DNA of 64,000 nt from Chelonoidis abingdonii. Taxonomy: Eukaryota; Chordata; Testudines; Testudinidae. Under the pieces are notes generated by a model. The model did not search any database, was not told where the DNA came from, and saw nothing but the letters and a program-made list of their open reading frames with translations. The position numbers and the translations under genes were made by a program. The first letter of the stretch is position 1. Each line of letters begins with the position of its first letter. Positions 1 through 12,014 of the stretch are shown here, one piece after another. The stretch covers positions 37,673,067 through 37,737,066 of the forward strand of contig NC_133774.1 in the NCBI RefSeq assembly GCF_003597395.2, written 5' to 3'.

Positions 1-1000
1 ATCGTTCTTTTGTGCGTTGTAGGCATGCCACAGAAATGCAACATGTTGGCTCCAGGTTGCCCTTCTGCTCTGGCCGCAAAGTCCCTAACATATTAATAGG
101 GTTTTCGGTTGAACCTCTCTGCTGAGGTCAACCTTGCGGGTGGTAAGGGCGTGTCCTCGACTTTTTTATTCCTGCTAATCCTCAAGCACCCCTTCAAAAG
201 GTGACCTGTCAGTGGTTCGTCTGATCTGAGTGTATCCGGGCCTGGGAATCCAAAACTGAGAATATTTTTCCCAACAAAGTACTAGAGCGACAGTGGTGGC
301 CTTTATCACGTGTCGGGATATGCCTGCGCATATCGCGTAATAATGGTTGGTCACTACAGAATGTTCCAATTTCCTCTGTCCACTTCTAAAGACAAGAAAT
401 CAATGCAAACCAGCTTAAAGGTTTGGTTGCTGTGATGTTCTTCAAAATATGCAAGCCCTCGTGGGCAGAGTTTTTCCCTCTTGAACACATCAAGCCCAGG
501 TCTCACTTTCCTGCAACATCTTCAGCCCATGCCGTGGCAATAAGATCTACCTGTGGATAAGTTCGCAGGGTCCCCTCTCCATACCTCAAATGCCAATCAT
601 CATGCAGGCCCTCATGGCCAGGGCTGTGTACTCTTTCAACAGCAACTAAGTTTGATTCATTGCCTTTTGTAAGGATCGTGGTCATGCGTGTCACTCCCTG
701 AACAAAGTTTTAGTTTGGTTCCCATTCTCCAATATTAGTTTGCCCTTGGGGTAGGTGGGACAATCGGCAGCTGGGCCTCGCCCCTCCTTTTGGCAAGTAG
801 TGTAGCGACACGAATGTAATATCTTCAGCTGTGCTTTTCTGCCAGTCAGCGCAATTGACATGGGCAAAAAGGAGATTGTCAAAGCAAATATAGTTTCACT
901 GAAGCAGAAGCAACACAAATTCCAGGGGGTAGGCCCAAAGTTTCAGCAACACATCCATGAAGGCTTCTGCCATAGACCTCCGGCTCTCCGAGGCTGACTC
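1..1000 (-). pseudogene. Ty3/gypsy pol remnant, integrase region
   Basis: Minus-strand frames give pieces of a Ty3/gypsy integrase core. Near 310-370 a VTNHYYAI stretch lines up with the catalytic Asp region. The KATTVALVL and KSRTRPYHPQG blocks follow, then, in a shifted frame, a TWSQHVAFL..HAYNA block near position 1-60. The LVCIDFL motif just upstream (about 400-430) is also typical. Stops and frameshifts break it throughout, so it is not functional. It runs off the left edge, and the part from about 450 to 1000 is assigned only by continuity. Family knowledge is the basis for the alignment. Confidence 0.7.
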
Positions 1001-1559
1001 AACACTGCAAATATGCTCTCACTCCATCCGTGGGTATCAACAAGCAACTCCGGTGCCTTGAAGAAAAAGAATCCTTGTGGCAAGGAATCTGGAATAAATG
1101 TAATTGGTTGAACTGCTTTTTAATTGTAAAACTGCATTTGAGAATAACTTGGATTATTGTTGAATATTTGGGTTATATTGCTTGATTTCTATTTTTGTAA
1201 TAAGTGCATTATTAATTAAATAACCATAGAAACTGGGAAGTTGTGGTGTTTAGATGCTGCTTGTGATTATTAAACTGGAGCACTGGCTGTGGGAGTCGTG
1301 GAGACAGGAAACAGAAGGAGGGGGAGGAGTTGAAGGAGGCTTGAGCGAGAGTACGGAGGGTGCAAGCTACAGCTTGTTAAGGATTTTTCAAACTGGTAAA
1401 AATAAAGATCCTGTTGAAGCTGGTTAGTAACCTTGCCTGCTTGATACAACAGAAGTGGTCCCTTTAAGAAACAGACTGTGGCAATTTGGTTATAGCATGA
1501 CGTTTTCAAGGAACCGGAGAGCAAGTGGCCGTGTATTTCCAGAATGTGAAATGAAACCC
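1001..1559. other. Unassigned sequence
   Basis: AT-rich sequence with no recognised gene. The stretch near 1270-1560 resembles the flank of the C-rich block that follows, but no terminal repeat was found. Confidence 0.3.
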
Positions 1560-2035
1560 AACCTGTTTACCTCTTTTCTAGCCCCCTCCCCCAGCCCTGA
1601 GTCCCCTCCTGCACCCAAACTCCCTGGCCAGAGCCCTAACGCTAATCCCCTGCCCCAACTCAGAGACCCCCCCCGCAGCCCTGAACCCCTCATTTTTGGC
1701 TCCACCTGGAGTCTGCACATCCAGCACAGAACCCATACCCCCTCTCACACCCTATCACCCTGCCCCAGCCCGGAGCCTCCTCCTACACTCTGAACCCCTA
1801 ATTTTTGGCCCCACCCTGGAGCCCACCACTCACCCCCTCCCGCACCCCAACACCCTGCCCAGTCTAGTGAAAATGAGTGAGTCAGTGGGCGGGAGAATGA
1901 GCAATGGGGGCAGGGATAGAGTGAGTGGGGGCTCAGAAAAGGGGCTGGGCCAGGAAGGGCCTCAGAAAGAGGTGTGACACGGGGCGGGGCAAGGGTGTTA
2001 GGTTTTCTACAATCGGAAAGTTGACAACCCTATGG
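1560..2035. repeat. C-rich minisatellite inside a DNA-element-like block
   Basis: Imperfect units built on CCCTGCCCCAGCCC, ending in AACCCCT..TTTTTGGC..CCACCCTGGAG, recur between about 1580 and 1860. The right edge (GTTGACAACCCTA, about 2020-2032) resembles one terminus of a turtle DNA transposon type that carries such arrays. The left terminus was not found. Overlapping short reading frames here are composition artefacts. Confidence 0.5.
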
Positions 2036-4377
2036 TTAAGCCCAGGCAGAGGGTTAACCTACTACATGGGCTACGTGCCTGCTAAGTATAGGTGCACATT
2101 TTTCTTGGAGGCTGGATCCAGCTTCTCCTGAAGTCAATGACTTGGGCAGGAGCAGGATCAGGCCCCTTGTTCAGCTGTGTTTACCATCACACCCACGCAA
2201 ACCTCCCCAACTGTCAAACAGCACGGATAATCAAAACAACGAGAAATCTGTTGAATTCAAAAGCAGCTGTGACAAGGTCTGTCTCACTTATCGTTATTGT
2301 TGTTTCAACTGCAAAAGTATCCTCTACCTCCAAACCGATTTCTGATGGTTCTACCTATAACTGACTCCCTTCTTTCCTCTGTGTAATGTGACTTCCTTAA
2401 CTAAACCCAAGCTAGACAGATGTACTGTGAATTCCTGTCTCTTGTGCCCTAGCCTTTCTGGAAGTGCAGCGCTCTGCACCCAGCAGGTGTTCCTACCACA
2501 CTGACTGTAATGAAGATATATTTTTAGAATTGCAAATGAACTCAAGGGTTTCAATAAGATGATAAAGAACTCTTACTTGATCCAACAGCTGCAAAAGAAA
2601 ACATAATCATATGCTGGTGCGTGAACCCCCTGCGGGAGTGCCTACATTGATCATTTTGTTAAAATCGCCCAGTGTTGCCAGAACAATAGCGTGGCCCCAG
2701 TCTTGGGGAAAAGTAGCGGAGACTGGCCACTTGTATCTTAATTACAGTGTCATATAAACTTGTGCAAAGCAGGTCTGCATGAGCTGCCAGCAGCTGGCTG
2801 TGCCTGGGTGGTTGAGCGAAGTGAGGCCCTGCGCTTAACTTGATGGTATTTCTCTTTCTGGCTTTGTGTGTGTATTGTAACTGTTGAAGTGTGCAACTCT
2901 CTAGTCTACTAGGACTTCTGCTAGGAGCTGCTGAGGGCAGCAATGGAAGGTTATTAATCTGCTTAGTGTAGCAAAGGGTTGTCTTTGTGTTGATGAAGGA
3001 AAGTCCTTTGTTGCCACACTACTACTGTCGCTATAGCCACCGCACTACTCTGCTTTATTATGGATGGCAGATTTGGACACATGCAATACACTGTAGCTGA
3101 ACAATTTATAAAACCCCTTAAAAGGCTACATACAAAGCTTAATTCAGTCTCACAATGATTTTACACAGGGATAACTATTGACCCAAAATTGCTCCTGATT
3201 TAACACACGTTATTGAGAGCGGACTCTTGCTTCCTTTATGTACATAGCACACAAGCCCTTTATGAACATGTTATTCTCACCTGAGGTTTGGCTCACTATT
3301 ATCTGCATTAGTCTAGGCTCCTTTTGATTGTTTTTCCAGACACATACCCCACTGTAATGTACCCCACTCGATAGTGCTCAGAAAGCTGGCTTTAATAAAA
3401 ACCTTGCTGTCTAATATACACTTCTTCCTGGCAAGGCCACGTTTATACTATTTCTCTTTTATGTCTTTAGAAATACTCCTTAGTGTCCTACTTTCCAATG
3501 ATCTCCTATATTGGATTTTCTTTTTTGCCTCTACTCCATTTCCCCCCCTCACACTTTACCGAGGTTGAGTTCATGGAGCTTTGGAACTTTGAGTTAAGTG
3601 CTTCTTTGTTTCATTCTGGCAGCCAGTGATTGCCGGGGAATAAGGAAGTCCAGGTCACATTCCCTTTCCCATGACCATACTGTTGTCTGGAAGAAATGTT
3701 CACCAAGGTGGATTATTCCAGTGGCCAGGTAGGGCAGAAGCAGGGATCAGGTTTTCAGAAATACCTCAGTGAATTAGGAGCACAAACTTTCAATGGGACA
3801 CGTGCATGTAAGTCCTTTAGGTACTGTTGAAAATCCCACCCCGGTCCTCAATGTGCAGCATCTCTTTCTTCCAAATGTAAAGCCAGCCCAGAGAGAGAAT
3901 TGCACTACCTTTTTCTCATTGTAGAAACTGAAGCTGGAAGAGATGAAGGGCCTTTTCAAAGGCTCGGTGAAGACTGTGATTCTGTCTAATTATTTCATTT
4001 TACACCCACTCTGTCTTTGAACACTGTTGTTTTTTGAACGGGCTTGGCCATAAATACAACACCCCAAGACTGATGCTGCAATTCTTCTTTGTCTCAAACC
4101 ATAAATCTGTGGTGGAATAATTTTAGCAAAATGAAAAGTGATGTGTGTCTTTGTAATATTAAAGCTGGGTCTGCAGAGAGAGGTAGGTCAGGAGCATAAG
4201 CAGGTGTACTGTAGAATCAAATGTATGTAACATTACTGGACCAGAGGCAGTGAGTCTCTTTCTGTTAGCTGTTAACCAAATCCATCACCAGTTAACTGCT
4301 AGGATTATTAAGGGATCATACAGTTTTTATTTTAAAACAGGCTGGTTAGCAATTGGTGATATACTTAACATTCATTA
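2036..4377. other. Unassigned, mostly unique sequence
   Basis: No protein family, RNA gene or clear repeat was recognised. It is AT-rich noncoding sequence, and the short frames on both strands have no recognisable domains. Confidence 0.4.
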
Positions 4378-5080
4378 TGTGATGGGGCAAGGCCAAATGG
4401 CTACAGTAAAGTAGTGAGGAACAGGTATGTTAGTTCTAGGCTAAACAAATCCCTGGCACCATGGTAACCAAATGGCAGTTGCTCCAGTTAATCAAGGCAC
4501 CTGGGGCCAATTAAGATCCTTCTAGAAGGCAGTGGAGATAGCTAGGTTGATTGGGACATCTGAAGCCAATCAAGGGATGGCTGGAACTAGTTAAAAGCCT
4601 CCCAGTTAGTCAGTGAGGTGTGGGTGCTAGGAGTTATAGGAGGGATTGGTGCTGTTGAAGGAATGAAGCAGTGTGAAGCCATATCAGGTGTAAGGAAGGA
4701 GGCCCTGAGGTAACAGTGAAGGAGATATTGAGTGGGGGCTGTTGTGGGAAGTGGCCCAAGGAATTGTACGTGTCCTATTTCCAAAAAGTCAGCTACCATA
4801 GCTGCTAATTTTAGGGTCCCTGGGCTGGAGCCTGGAGTAGAGGGTGGGCCTGGGTTCCCCCTTCCTCTCCCTGATTAATCACTGAGACTGGGAGACAACA
4901 GAGACTGTGCAAGGGAGGATTGCTTCTCCTCACCTCTGTTGTTGGCTTATGATGAAAATGGCTCAGTAGGCTGTGACCCTTGCCTCTAGAGAGAGAAGGG
5001 CTAGGTGGAGGGTCACAGTGAGCCTCTGAGGCTAGCAAAAATCTGCCAGGAAATACAGAACCCATGACAACTTTGTCACA
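4378..5080 (+). mobile_element. Solo LTR, about 0.7 kb
   Basis: Begins TGTGATGGGG and ends TTTGTCACA, giving inverted TGTGA/TCACA ends as expected for an LTR. The body carries GC-rich purine stretches, and I recognise the sequence as a dispersed turtle LTR-like repeat. No internal retroviral genes flank it. No clean target-site duplication could be read. Orientation is uncertain. Confidence 0.6.
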
Positions 5081-5910
5081 ATATATACTTATGAAGTGCT
5101 AGCCAGAATAATGCCATTTAGAGTGGAAAGGTGATCTCCATTTTGAAACAAACATGGGGATTGCATTTGAAGCCTTGTTAATAATGTTACTTATTGGCTT
5201 CATCACCATGAAGGTTTTTTTTTTTTTTTTTTGTTTTGTTTTTTTTCCTGAGACCCTCTTTAGAAAATAGAGGATCACCTTGCACCCCAGGGCACATGTT
5301 TCATAAGTCAGTGCTGGCACAAATCATTCTTGGGAATATTTCAACCTAACTTATTTTTATTCCATCTTAGATCAATTTTTAAAGACTCATTCTTTAACTA
5401 TATATAGTAAAAGCTATTCTTGCTTGTCAGATAAACAATATTTTGTCCAAGATGTTTGCCATCAGGTTATTTTTACCACTGGGCCTTTAGATATAAATTT
5501 AGACCATGTCTGGAATTAATACAACATCATTCTTTGAAATATTCAAAACTGCTTTAAAAATAGGATTTGTTTCACAAAACTGTATTCCATTTTGTAACAA
5601 TGCATTTCTGAATTTGCCTTATCTGTTACTTTCTATGTAGTGTGAAAGATGGATGTATATTTCAAGGTAGTCAGTTATGGAGGAAGGTTTCAAAGAATCC
5701 CAAAAAGGTTGTCTTGTAGGCAGGGAAGCCCCATAAATTCCCATGATTCTGCAGTAGTAAAATCTAGCCCTTGCCACAGAACTGTGATCCAGAATGTTAA
5801 GGCTTCTAGCACTTATGGATGTGAAGAAAAACTTTGCAAAGAGCCTGAAACAGCTTTAAGGAATGTGTGATCTGCTTCATTTATCTCATTGGAGTTTTGG
5901 CTTTGAAACC
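5081..5910. other. Unassigned, with a poly(T) tract
   Basis: Contains an interrupted T run at 5215-5246. Nothing else recognised. Confidence 0.4.
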
Positions 5911-6030
5911 TAATGACTATTATTATTATTTGTATTGGCATAGTGCCCCTAGTTCTGGCCCAGGACCCCATTATGTTGGATGCTGTACATACATAGAACA
6001 AGAAGATGGTGCCTGATCCAATTACAATTT
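5911..6030 (+). repeat. Ancient reptile interspersed repeat, TAT-tailed end
   Basis: Starts with (TAT)n and continues through GTGCCCCTAG..GGCCCAGGACCCCATTATG and GCTGTACATACATAGAACAAGA. Related copies lie at 8850 and 51500, and inverted copies at 11185, 13275 and 40430. I recognise it as a SINE/LINE tail widespread in amniotes but cannot name the family with certainty. Confidence 0.55.
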
Positions 6031-7519
6031 AAGAATAAGAAAATAGATGGAAATAGACTATTTATTTAACTGATGATCTTTTTAGCAGAAACAGCCATCT
6101 AAAGGGCTGATCTCATGATCCCTAACTGCCTCCCACACCTACCAGGTGTCAAAAGCCCAAAATGTCCCTGTCCCATTTGCCAAAATCCCCCAATTTTCCC
6201 CTGACAGCATCTACAATGGAAACCTGCGTTTGCATTCCATATGCTGCAGGATTTTGTAAAGTGACGGTTTGGGCATCATAAAACTAAATGTAATAACAAA
6301 TGAAATAATGCAAGGAATATTGTACTTGTATTTTTATATTTAATTCAATAAAACCAATATTTGTATCTGTGAAGTTGCAACAGAATTTCATATCTGCTGC
6401 ACTGGAGAGCTGTAGAATCTATGCAGCTTGCTACAGAATTCAGGTCAAGATTGGTGCAGTGCATATGGGGCCTTAATTATGTTTTTAAACCCTTTACTGT
6501 GTTCCTTGATACTTTAAGATTAAAGTGAGTTCAAGTTTAGCATATACACACAGGATGCAAAGCAATTTGTCCTGGGCATTGAATTGGCAATGGTGTCATA
6601 TTGTCCATCTCATACAGAGGAAACTGAAGTCTTTTTCTATAAGAACTGTCACAGTTTAAAGTTGCCTGTAAATAGAGTTCACAGGTAAAGCAAATCAAAG
6701 CACTGGATGTGAAATAGTTTCCTACAGCTTTCTCTTATAGAAAGAGGCTTAATTAAATTTTATTTCAGTCAGGAAAGAACTCCCTCAACAAGTGACACAC
6801 ATCCCAGGTGCTGGAATAGTTAACACCCCATCAAGTTATGTAATATACCCACTTGAATACCAAGAGTATTCTGCAAACTAATAGCCCACATTAATTTCTG
6901 GTGTGACTCCAACTGAAATCAATGTTACAGCAGTGATGAATTTGGACAAATTATTTTAACAATTGTGTATTCTGCAGGATATTAAGGAAAAACACTTTCC
7001 ACAGGGAGCAAACCCAACCAGCAAAACAGTGGAATGTGACTTGCTTTTTTGGGGTGGGGTGGTGGGGTGGGGTGGTGGTGGTAAGGGATTGAAAAATAGA
7101 AGAACAGGAAATTTTCTTGTTTTGAAGTGGAAGGAAGAAGGGACTTGGGGCATTTTTTTTGTTCTATCTAATTTTGAATCTAAGAACTGAGGGGAAGATG
7201 AGCTGGGTAAGGGGGAGTGCAGGAGGAGAGAATGCACACAGAAATCCAATCACCCATTTCCGATTTTTAAAGTCAAAATGACACTTTCAGTATTTAGAAT
7301 GAAAGACACTGAGGACAGACTGTGCTGTTCCAAGATAGAGGTGGCTCTTGATATGCCTGTAGTAGTTAATGGAGAGACTTTTTACTCTACGAGGTGTACC
7401 AGGAACCATCCAAAGCCAGGACAATCAATGAAATATGATTGAGATCAGAATACAAGGAACTCCAGTTGAGAAATAGAAAACCCGAATAGCTCCATTCCAA
7501 GTCATCACTATGCCATAAG
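6031..7519. other. Unassigned, with a GGGGTGGT simple repeat
   Basis: A G/T-rich simple stretch at 7050-7085 (GGGGTGGTGGGGTGG). The rest is AT-rich and shows no recognised element. Confidence 0.4.
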
Positions 7520-7642
7520 TAGGGTGACCAGATGTCTTGATTTTACAGGAACAGTCCTGATTTTTGGGTCTTTTCCTTATATAGGCTCCTATTAGCCCCT
7601 ACCCCGTCCCAGTTTTTTCATACTTGCTGTCTAGTCTCCCTC
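7520..7642 (+). mobile_element. hAT-type MITE, 123 bp (copy 1)
   Basis: Starts TAGGGTGACCAGATGTC and ends GCTGTCTAGTCTCCCTC, an imperfect terminal inverted repeat. It is flanked by GCCATAAG (7512-7519) and GCCGTAAG (7643-7650), an 8-base duplication with one mismatch, as expected for hAT insertion. Other copies are at 35837, 53270 and 60056. It has no coding capacity. Confidence 0.75.
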
Positions 7643-7650
7643 GCCGTAAG

Positions 7651-8209
7651 GTTCCACTGGATCAGCCAGTTAGTCATTCCCTCCCTTTCCTGCCAACAGA
7701 GGGAGGGAATATGTGTGTGTTGATTATAACAGATGGAGAGTGGGGAGGAACAGGGGCTCCAGGAGAGGATGTGAAGATTAAAGGACCTAGAGCTGGGACA
7801 GTAAAGCCAGGAAGTGTTGAGATGGTGTCAAGCTTTGAGGAGTCCGCGCATACAACTTATGAATTCTGGCTGATGTTATGAAATCATTTGTTATGGAAGT
7901 GTTGTGGAATGCCTCTGTTTGGATGTGAAATCCACCATTTGCTGACAAGGACTGGAGAACATCTCTGCCAGACAACAGATAATAGTTCAGCTTTAGTTCT
8001 GATAAGAGTTTCAGGTTTAACTACCATCTTTGAGACAATGGACAAACTATCTTTTTCTAGCTTTAACCAATCCAAATGCACATGCTGGAACGGGAAGTGG
8101 AAAATCCATAGAAACAGAATGCAGAAACTAGATGTTGGTGGGGGAACACATAAATCTGATCAACCCACTGAGACAGGAACAGGAAGCTTAGAGTAGGAGA
8201 GGGATGGGC
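7651..8209. other. Unassigned sequence
   Basis: No recognised gene or repeat. An open frame at 7888-8196 (102 codons) has no recognisable domain and no typical coding signal. Confidence 0.4.
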
Positions 8210-8810
8210 AGGTTTTTGTAGTAAGGATCCAGATCAACTGTGGGCCCAACCAAGGGCAGAGGAAACTAGCTGACCTAGAAAAGGCTCAATAAGTCTCAAG
8301 GCTTCTCTTCAGAGAGAGAAGACGGCCCTGGACACTGCAGAGAACTCTTTCAAAGGCTAAAGGACTCTCTAGAATGTGGAGGAACCTGAGGCAGGGAAAT
8401 GTATGTAGGTGATTTTTATTTTGTCTGGATCTGTCTCACGCGTGCTAAGTAAACTGTGATTAAAATCTAGTGTCAAGTTTGTGTCTGCTTTCACTGCCCC
8501 TTAACCCTGAAGAGAGAAACTGGAAAGCAGTCCCACTTTGGTGGGATTCTGAGGAATGTGCTGGCAGTCTTGGAGGTAGCACTAGTATCAGGGCCTAGGC
8601 AATTAGACTCCACAGCCCAGAGGGGTGTCGGACACAAGGTCTACACCTGGAGTGTGTGCCTAGAGTTCCAAAGCCAGGGCCACTGGCTAAATTCTGCCCA
8701 GCCTCAGCAAGTGGGTGCTAAGTGGGATTTAGTGTTGGGATCCTGTCACAGCAGGTGGATAAGTGTCCAACAAGAGATGCTCAACCATCTTTGTGATAGA
8801 ACATAAACTC
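8210..8810 (+). mobile_element. LTR-retrotransposon-like block
   Basis: The stretch around 8400-8540 (GTGTCTGCTTTCACTGCCCCTTAACC, then GAGAGAAACTGG) resembles the R/U5 part of a turtle LTR I recall. The boundaries are approximate and no internal genes are present. Assigned by resemblance only. Confidence 0.4.
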
Positions 8811-8849
8811 TCCAAGAATCAGATACCATTAAAGATGTTAGATGAGGTG

Positions 8850-8990
8850 GTGGTAGTAGTATTATGGTAGCACCTAGAGATCAACTAAAAATGGAGGCCC
8901 ATGGTGCTCGGCACTGCACAAACCTGAAGTAATAGATAGTCCCTACCCTGCAGCGCTTACAGTCTAGAGATGAGACAGATTCAAGATGGG
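8850..8990 (+). repeat. Ancient reptile interspersed repeat (copy)
   Basis: Contains GTAGTAGTATTATGGTAGCACCTAG, GTGCTCGGCACTGCACAAAC and GTCCCTACCCTGCAGCGCTTACAGTCTA in the same order as the copy at 5911. Confidence 0.6.
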
Positions 8991-9959
8991 GGTGGGAGGG
9001 AAAGGAAAGAACACACAAGCAGAGCAAACAGAAGGATGGTTTGCAAATGACATGTTAGTGCTGCATTTTTGGGGAGAGTGGGGCCCCTGATGTGTTTGGT
9101 GTTATACAAACATAATAAATGACAGTCCCTTTATGTTTCAAAAGTGCCTGGCATTGTGTAGGCACAACTAAGAACTAAATAGTGCTAAACTTGCACTGGG
9201 TTGGCCTGTGGGTTTAGCGGAAGGGAAGGGCCATGCAGAGCTGCTGTAACCCCTGCCTCCATTCCTGCTGTCTCCCACTGCCATACCTACTCTCTCATGG
9301 ACCCTGGTTGTTGCACAGCATGTATGGTGGAGTTCCCGTGATGTCTGGAAGAGAATGCTGTTCGTCTAACAATCCCTGCATTCACACATGCCCACCCAGG
9401 TCTGCTGGGCTTTGTTACCCTCAGCTCATGGAAGCTGAGAGCGGCTCAAAAACTTTGACATCTAATGAACTTTGTCTAATTTTAAAGGTTTTCAGTAACT
9501 ATATCCTGGTTTTTGTGCCACAACCACACTATTGTTGAGTCATGCTGATAATTTTACATTCAAGGAAACTAAATAATAATTTATTTGCTCAAAGTGGCTT
9601 TTCTTATAATATGTGAACTATTTCTGACTTCAGAGTAGATTAAAGTCACTGCTTGCTCATTTTTGTGGCTAGGAAACTTCTTCATCTTCCCCATTTGCCC
9701 AGTTTATGACTTGAAGACATTACCAAATGTTAAAATACTGGTATTTGTAGGGACTTGAAACATCTAATTTCAGCCTAATAAGAAGCTCCAGACCTTTCAC
9801 TAAAGTGCCCCAAACCAACACACTTCAGTTTAGGCAGTATAGTGAGAGCAGAGGGCTCTAATAAACTGAAATGTGCAGTTACTGAAAGGCTTCCATTAAT
9901 GGGAATGTCCAGAGCTCATAGCAATGGGGCTACAGGACAAACACCAGTAACATTTTACA
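8991..9959. other. Unassigned sequence
   Basis: Nothing recognised. A 101-codon frame at 9233-9538 has no identifiable domain. Confidence 0.4.
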
Positions 9960-10110
9960 CTTTGATAGCACCTTTCATTCACCTTTACAAAGATGGGTAT
10001 TTCCCATCCCACATTTTTACAGTTAAATGCTGTTTCCAAGGTGTGTCAATAAATCAGTAGCAGAGTTGGGAAAAGAATCCAGGTCTTCTGACTCCTGGTT
10101 CCTCTTTCCA
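9960..10110 (+). repeat. MIR-like SINE fragment
   Basis: The series GATAGCACCTTTCATT..TTTACAGTTAAATG..CAGTAGCAGAGTTGGGA..AGAATCCAGGTCTTCTGACTCC follows the layout of amniote MIR/CORE-SINE remnants. Confidence 0.5.
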
Positions 10111-11184
10111 TAGCTTCCTTTTGCAGTGCTGAGTGTGTCCAGTTTTTGTATTCCATTCCCGCTTTCAGAACTGAACGCAGCACAAAAACCTAAGAAATGC
10201 TAGCAATGGGCTGACTCATGCATCTGGTTTTTCCATGGCTCTCCAGTTATGGACACCACTGCAAAGTCAGTGTATGACCCCATCATTCTGATTTGGATTT
10301 ACACCCTTCCTTTGTACTCATTTTGCACGAGTGTAGTAAATGATTAGGCACCGCATGGGACACTGGTGATTCAGGCCCCATATCCTGATTGATGGAGAAA
10401 GAACCTCAAAAGGTTTGTTCAGATAAACATTCACAAATGTATCCAATACTTGTCCAAGTATCCTAGGTCTAGACTCTGGGCTGGCTATCACGTGAGAACA
10501 GGCTTTCTGGCAAGCTTTTTGGTACTTCCAGCTATTAGCAATGTTTGGAATGCAGCACAAATAGCTTTTCTTATTTTGGTCTTTCTACAACTGGCCCTGG
10601 CCAAGACAAGAGCACAGTGGCATGAAAACTCAGAGTGCAAATGCACAGTGAGCATGAGTGAATTTAAGTGCATGTAGAAAAGGTATTGTTAAATAGCTGC
10701 TTCTCAGAAAGAGAAGGCACAATGGGGTGAAGAGCAGCCACTGTGATCAAATGAAGGTGGGAAGACTATTCTCAATGAAAGATGCTGACTCACCACTCCA
10801 GCATTACTGCCTTTCTTACTTCTGATGGATGCCACATGGCTGGGGGTGTGTCCCCAAGCCAGGCTGGAAGAACTGGGGAATTGCTGCTCTGTGCACTCTC
10901 CTAAATCAATCTAACTCTCTGCTTTTCTGAACAGCTGGAACCCTCCCTACAGCTTTTCTACTCCAGGGAGGGGGATGGGCAGGCTCAGAAATAGCATCAG
11001 ATTGTGGCCATGAGGCAAAGACGAGACTCTCTTGACAATCTGGTCTGCCAGGGGAATGATGTGAAAAGCAGCAGTGCCTCAGGAGTCACAGACCAGCCAT
11101 TCCCTTCCCTGACTTTTAATGTGTGAAGAGGAGAATGTTGACAAATGTCTTGCTTAAATTATTAGGATAATCAATAATAAATGC
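10111..11184. other. Unassigned sequence
   Basis: No gene or repeat recognised. Confidence 0.4.
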
Positions 11185-11315
11185 CTTGCTTAGATTCTAA
11201 GATCTTTGGGAGCAAGGACCATTATTTTGTTTTGCATCTACCACAGTGGGGTCCTAGTCCAGGACAGGGGGTCCTAAGCACTACCGAAAACACAAATAAA
11301 GAATATTAACAATGC
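11185..11315 (-). repeat. Ancient reptile interspersed repeat, inverted copy
   Basis: Reads AGATTCTAAGATCTTTGGGAGCAAGGACC, then GTGGGGTCCTAGTCCAGGAC and an ATA-rich tail, the reverse complement of the layout at 5911 and 8850. Confidence 0.55.
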
Positions 11316-11713
11316 GATTAACTACCTAATAGCCTTTTTTTTTCCCCTAGAGCCACCACCACTCCCTCCATTATGAAAGACTCAACTGAAAAAGTCAAGT
11401 GCCTCTATTGAACTTTCTTGGCTGTGTGGGAGGGGGAGGGGGAAAAGGGGTTTGAAAGACTCAATCTGTGTGCAATTTGTAAAATGACATAATTTTAAAT
11501 CCTTCGATAGATCTTCAAATTAAGAGACGTGTATAATTAATTCCCAGGGATCAATGCAAGAACAATTGGTTGGGATGAGGTGGCACTAAAAGTGATTCAC
11601 TAACTGTTGTAAAATTTGTGTAAAAATAATAATAAAAAACTTACTTTTTGCCTTCCCTTTACTGTACCCATTTCCCACATTCTATCTTCTCCCACTAATC
11701 ATGGAATCTGTGT

Positions 11714-12014
11714 CAGTGGCCACGTCTAGACTACCCACCATATTGGCGGGTTAAAATCGATTGCTCGGGGATTGATATATTGCGTCTCATCTAGACGCGA
11801 TATATCGATCCCTGAGCGCGCTTATATCAATTCCGGAACTCCACCAACCCCAACGGAGTTCTGGAATCGACATGGTGAGCCGCGGACATCGATCCCACGC
11901 GGTGAGGACGGATGAGTAAATCGATTTTAGATATTCGACTTCAGCTACGTTATTCACGTAGCTGAAGTTGTGTATCTAAAATCGATTTTTCCCCCGTAGT
12001 GTAGACCAGCCCTG
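11714..12014. mobile_element. MITE with terminal inverted repeats and three internal hairpins
   Basis: The ends read CAGTGGCCACGTCTAGACTAC and, complemented, CAGGGCTGGTCTACACTAC. Three hairpins follow one another inside: 11763-11817, 11827-11870 and 11920-11986. The last has about 31-base arms on a 5-base loop. Flanks give no clear duplication, so the superfamily is open; the GTCTACACT motif resembles the Harbinger-type element at 36913. It is GC-richer than its surroundings. Confidence 0.75.

Noticed and set aside
1455..2131. Proline-rich frames near the left end
   Set aside because: Explained by a C-rich minisatellite.
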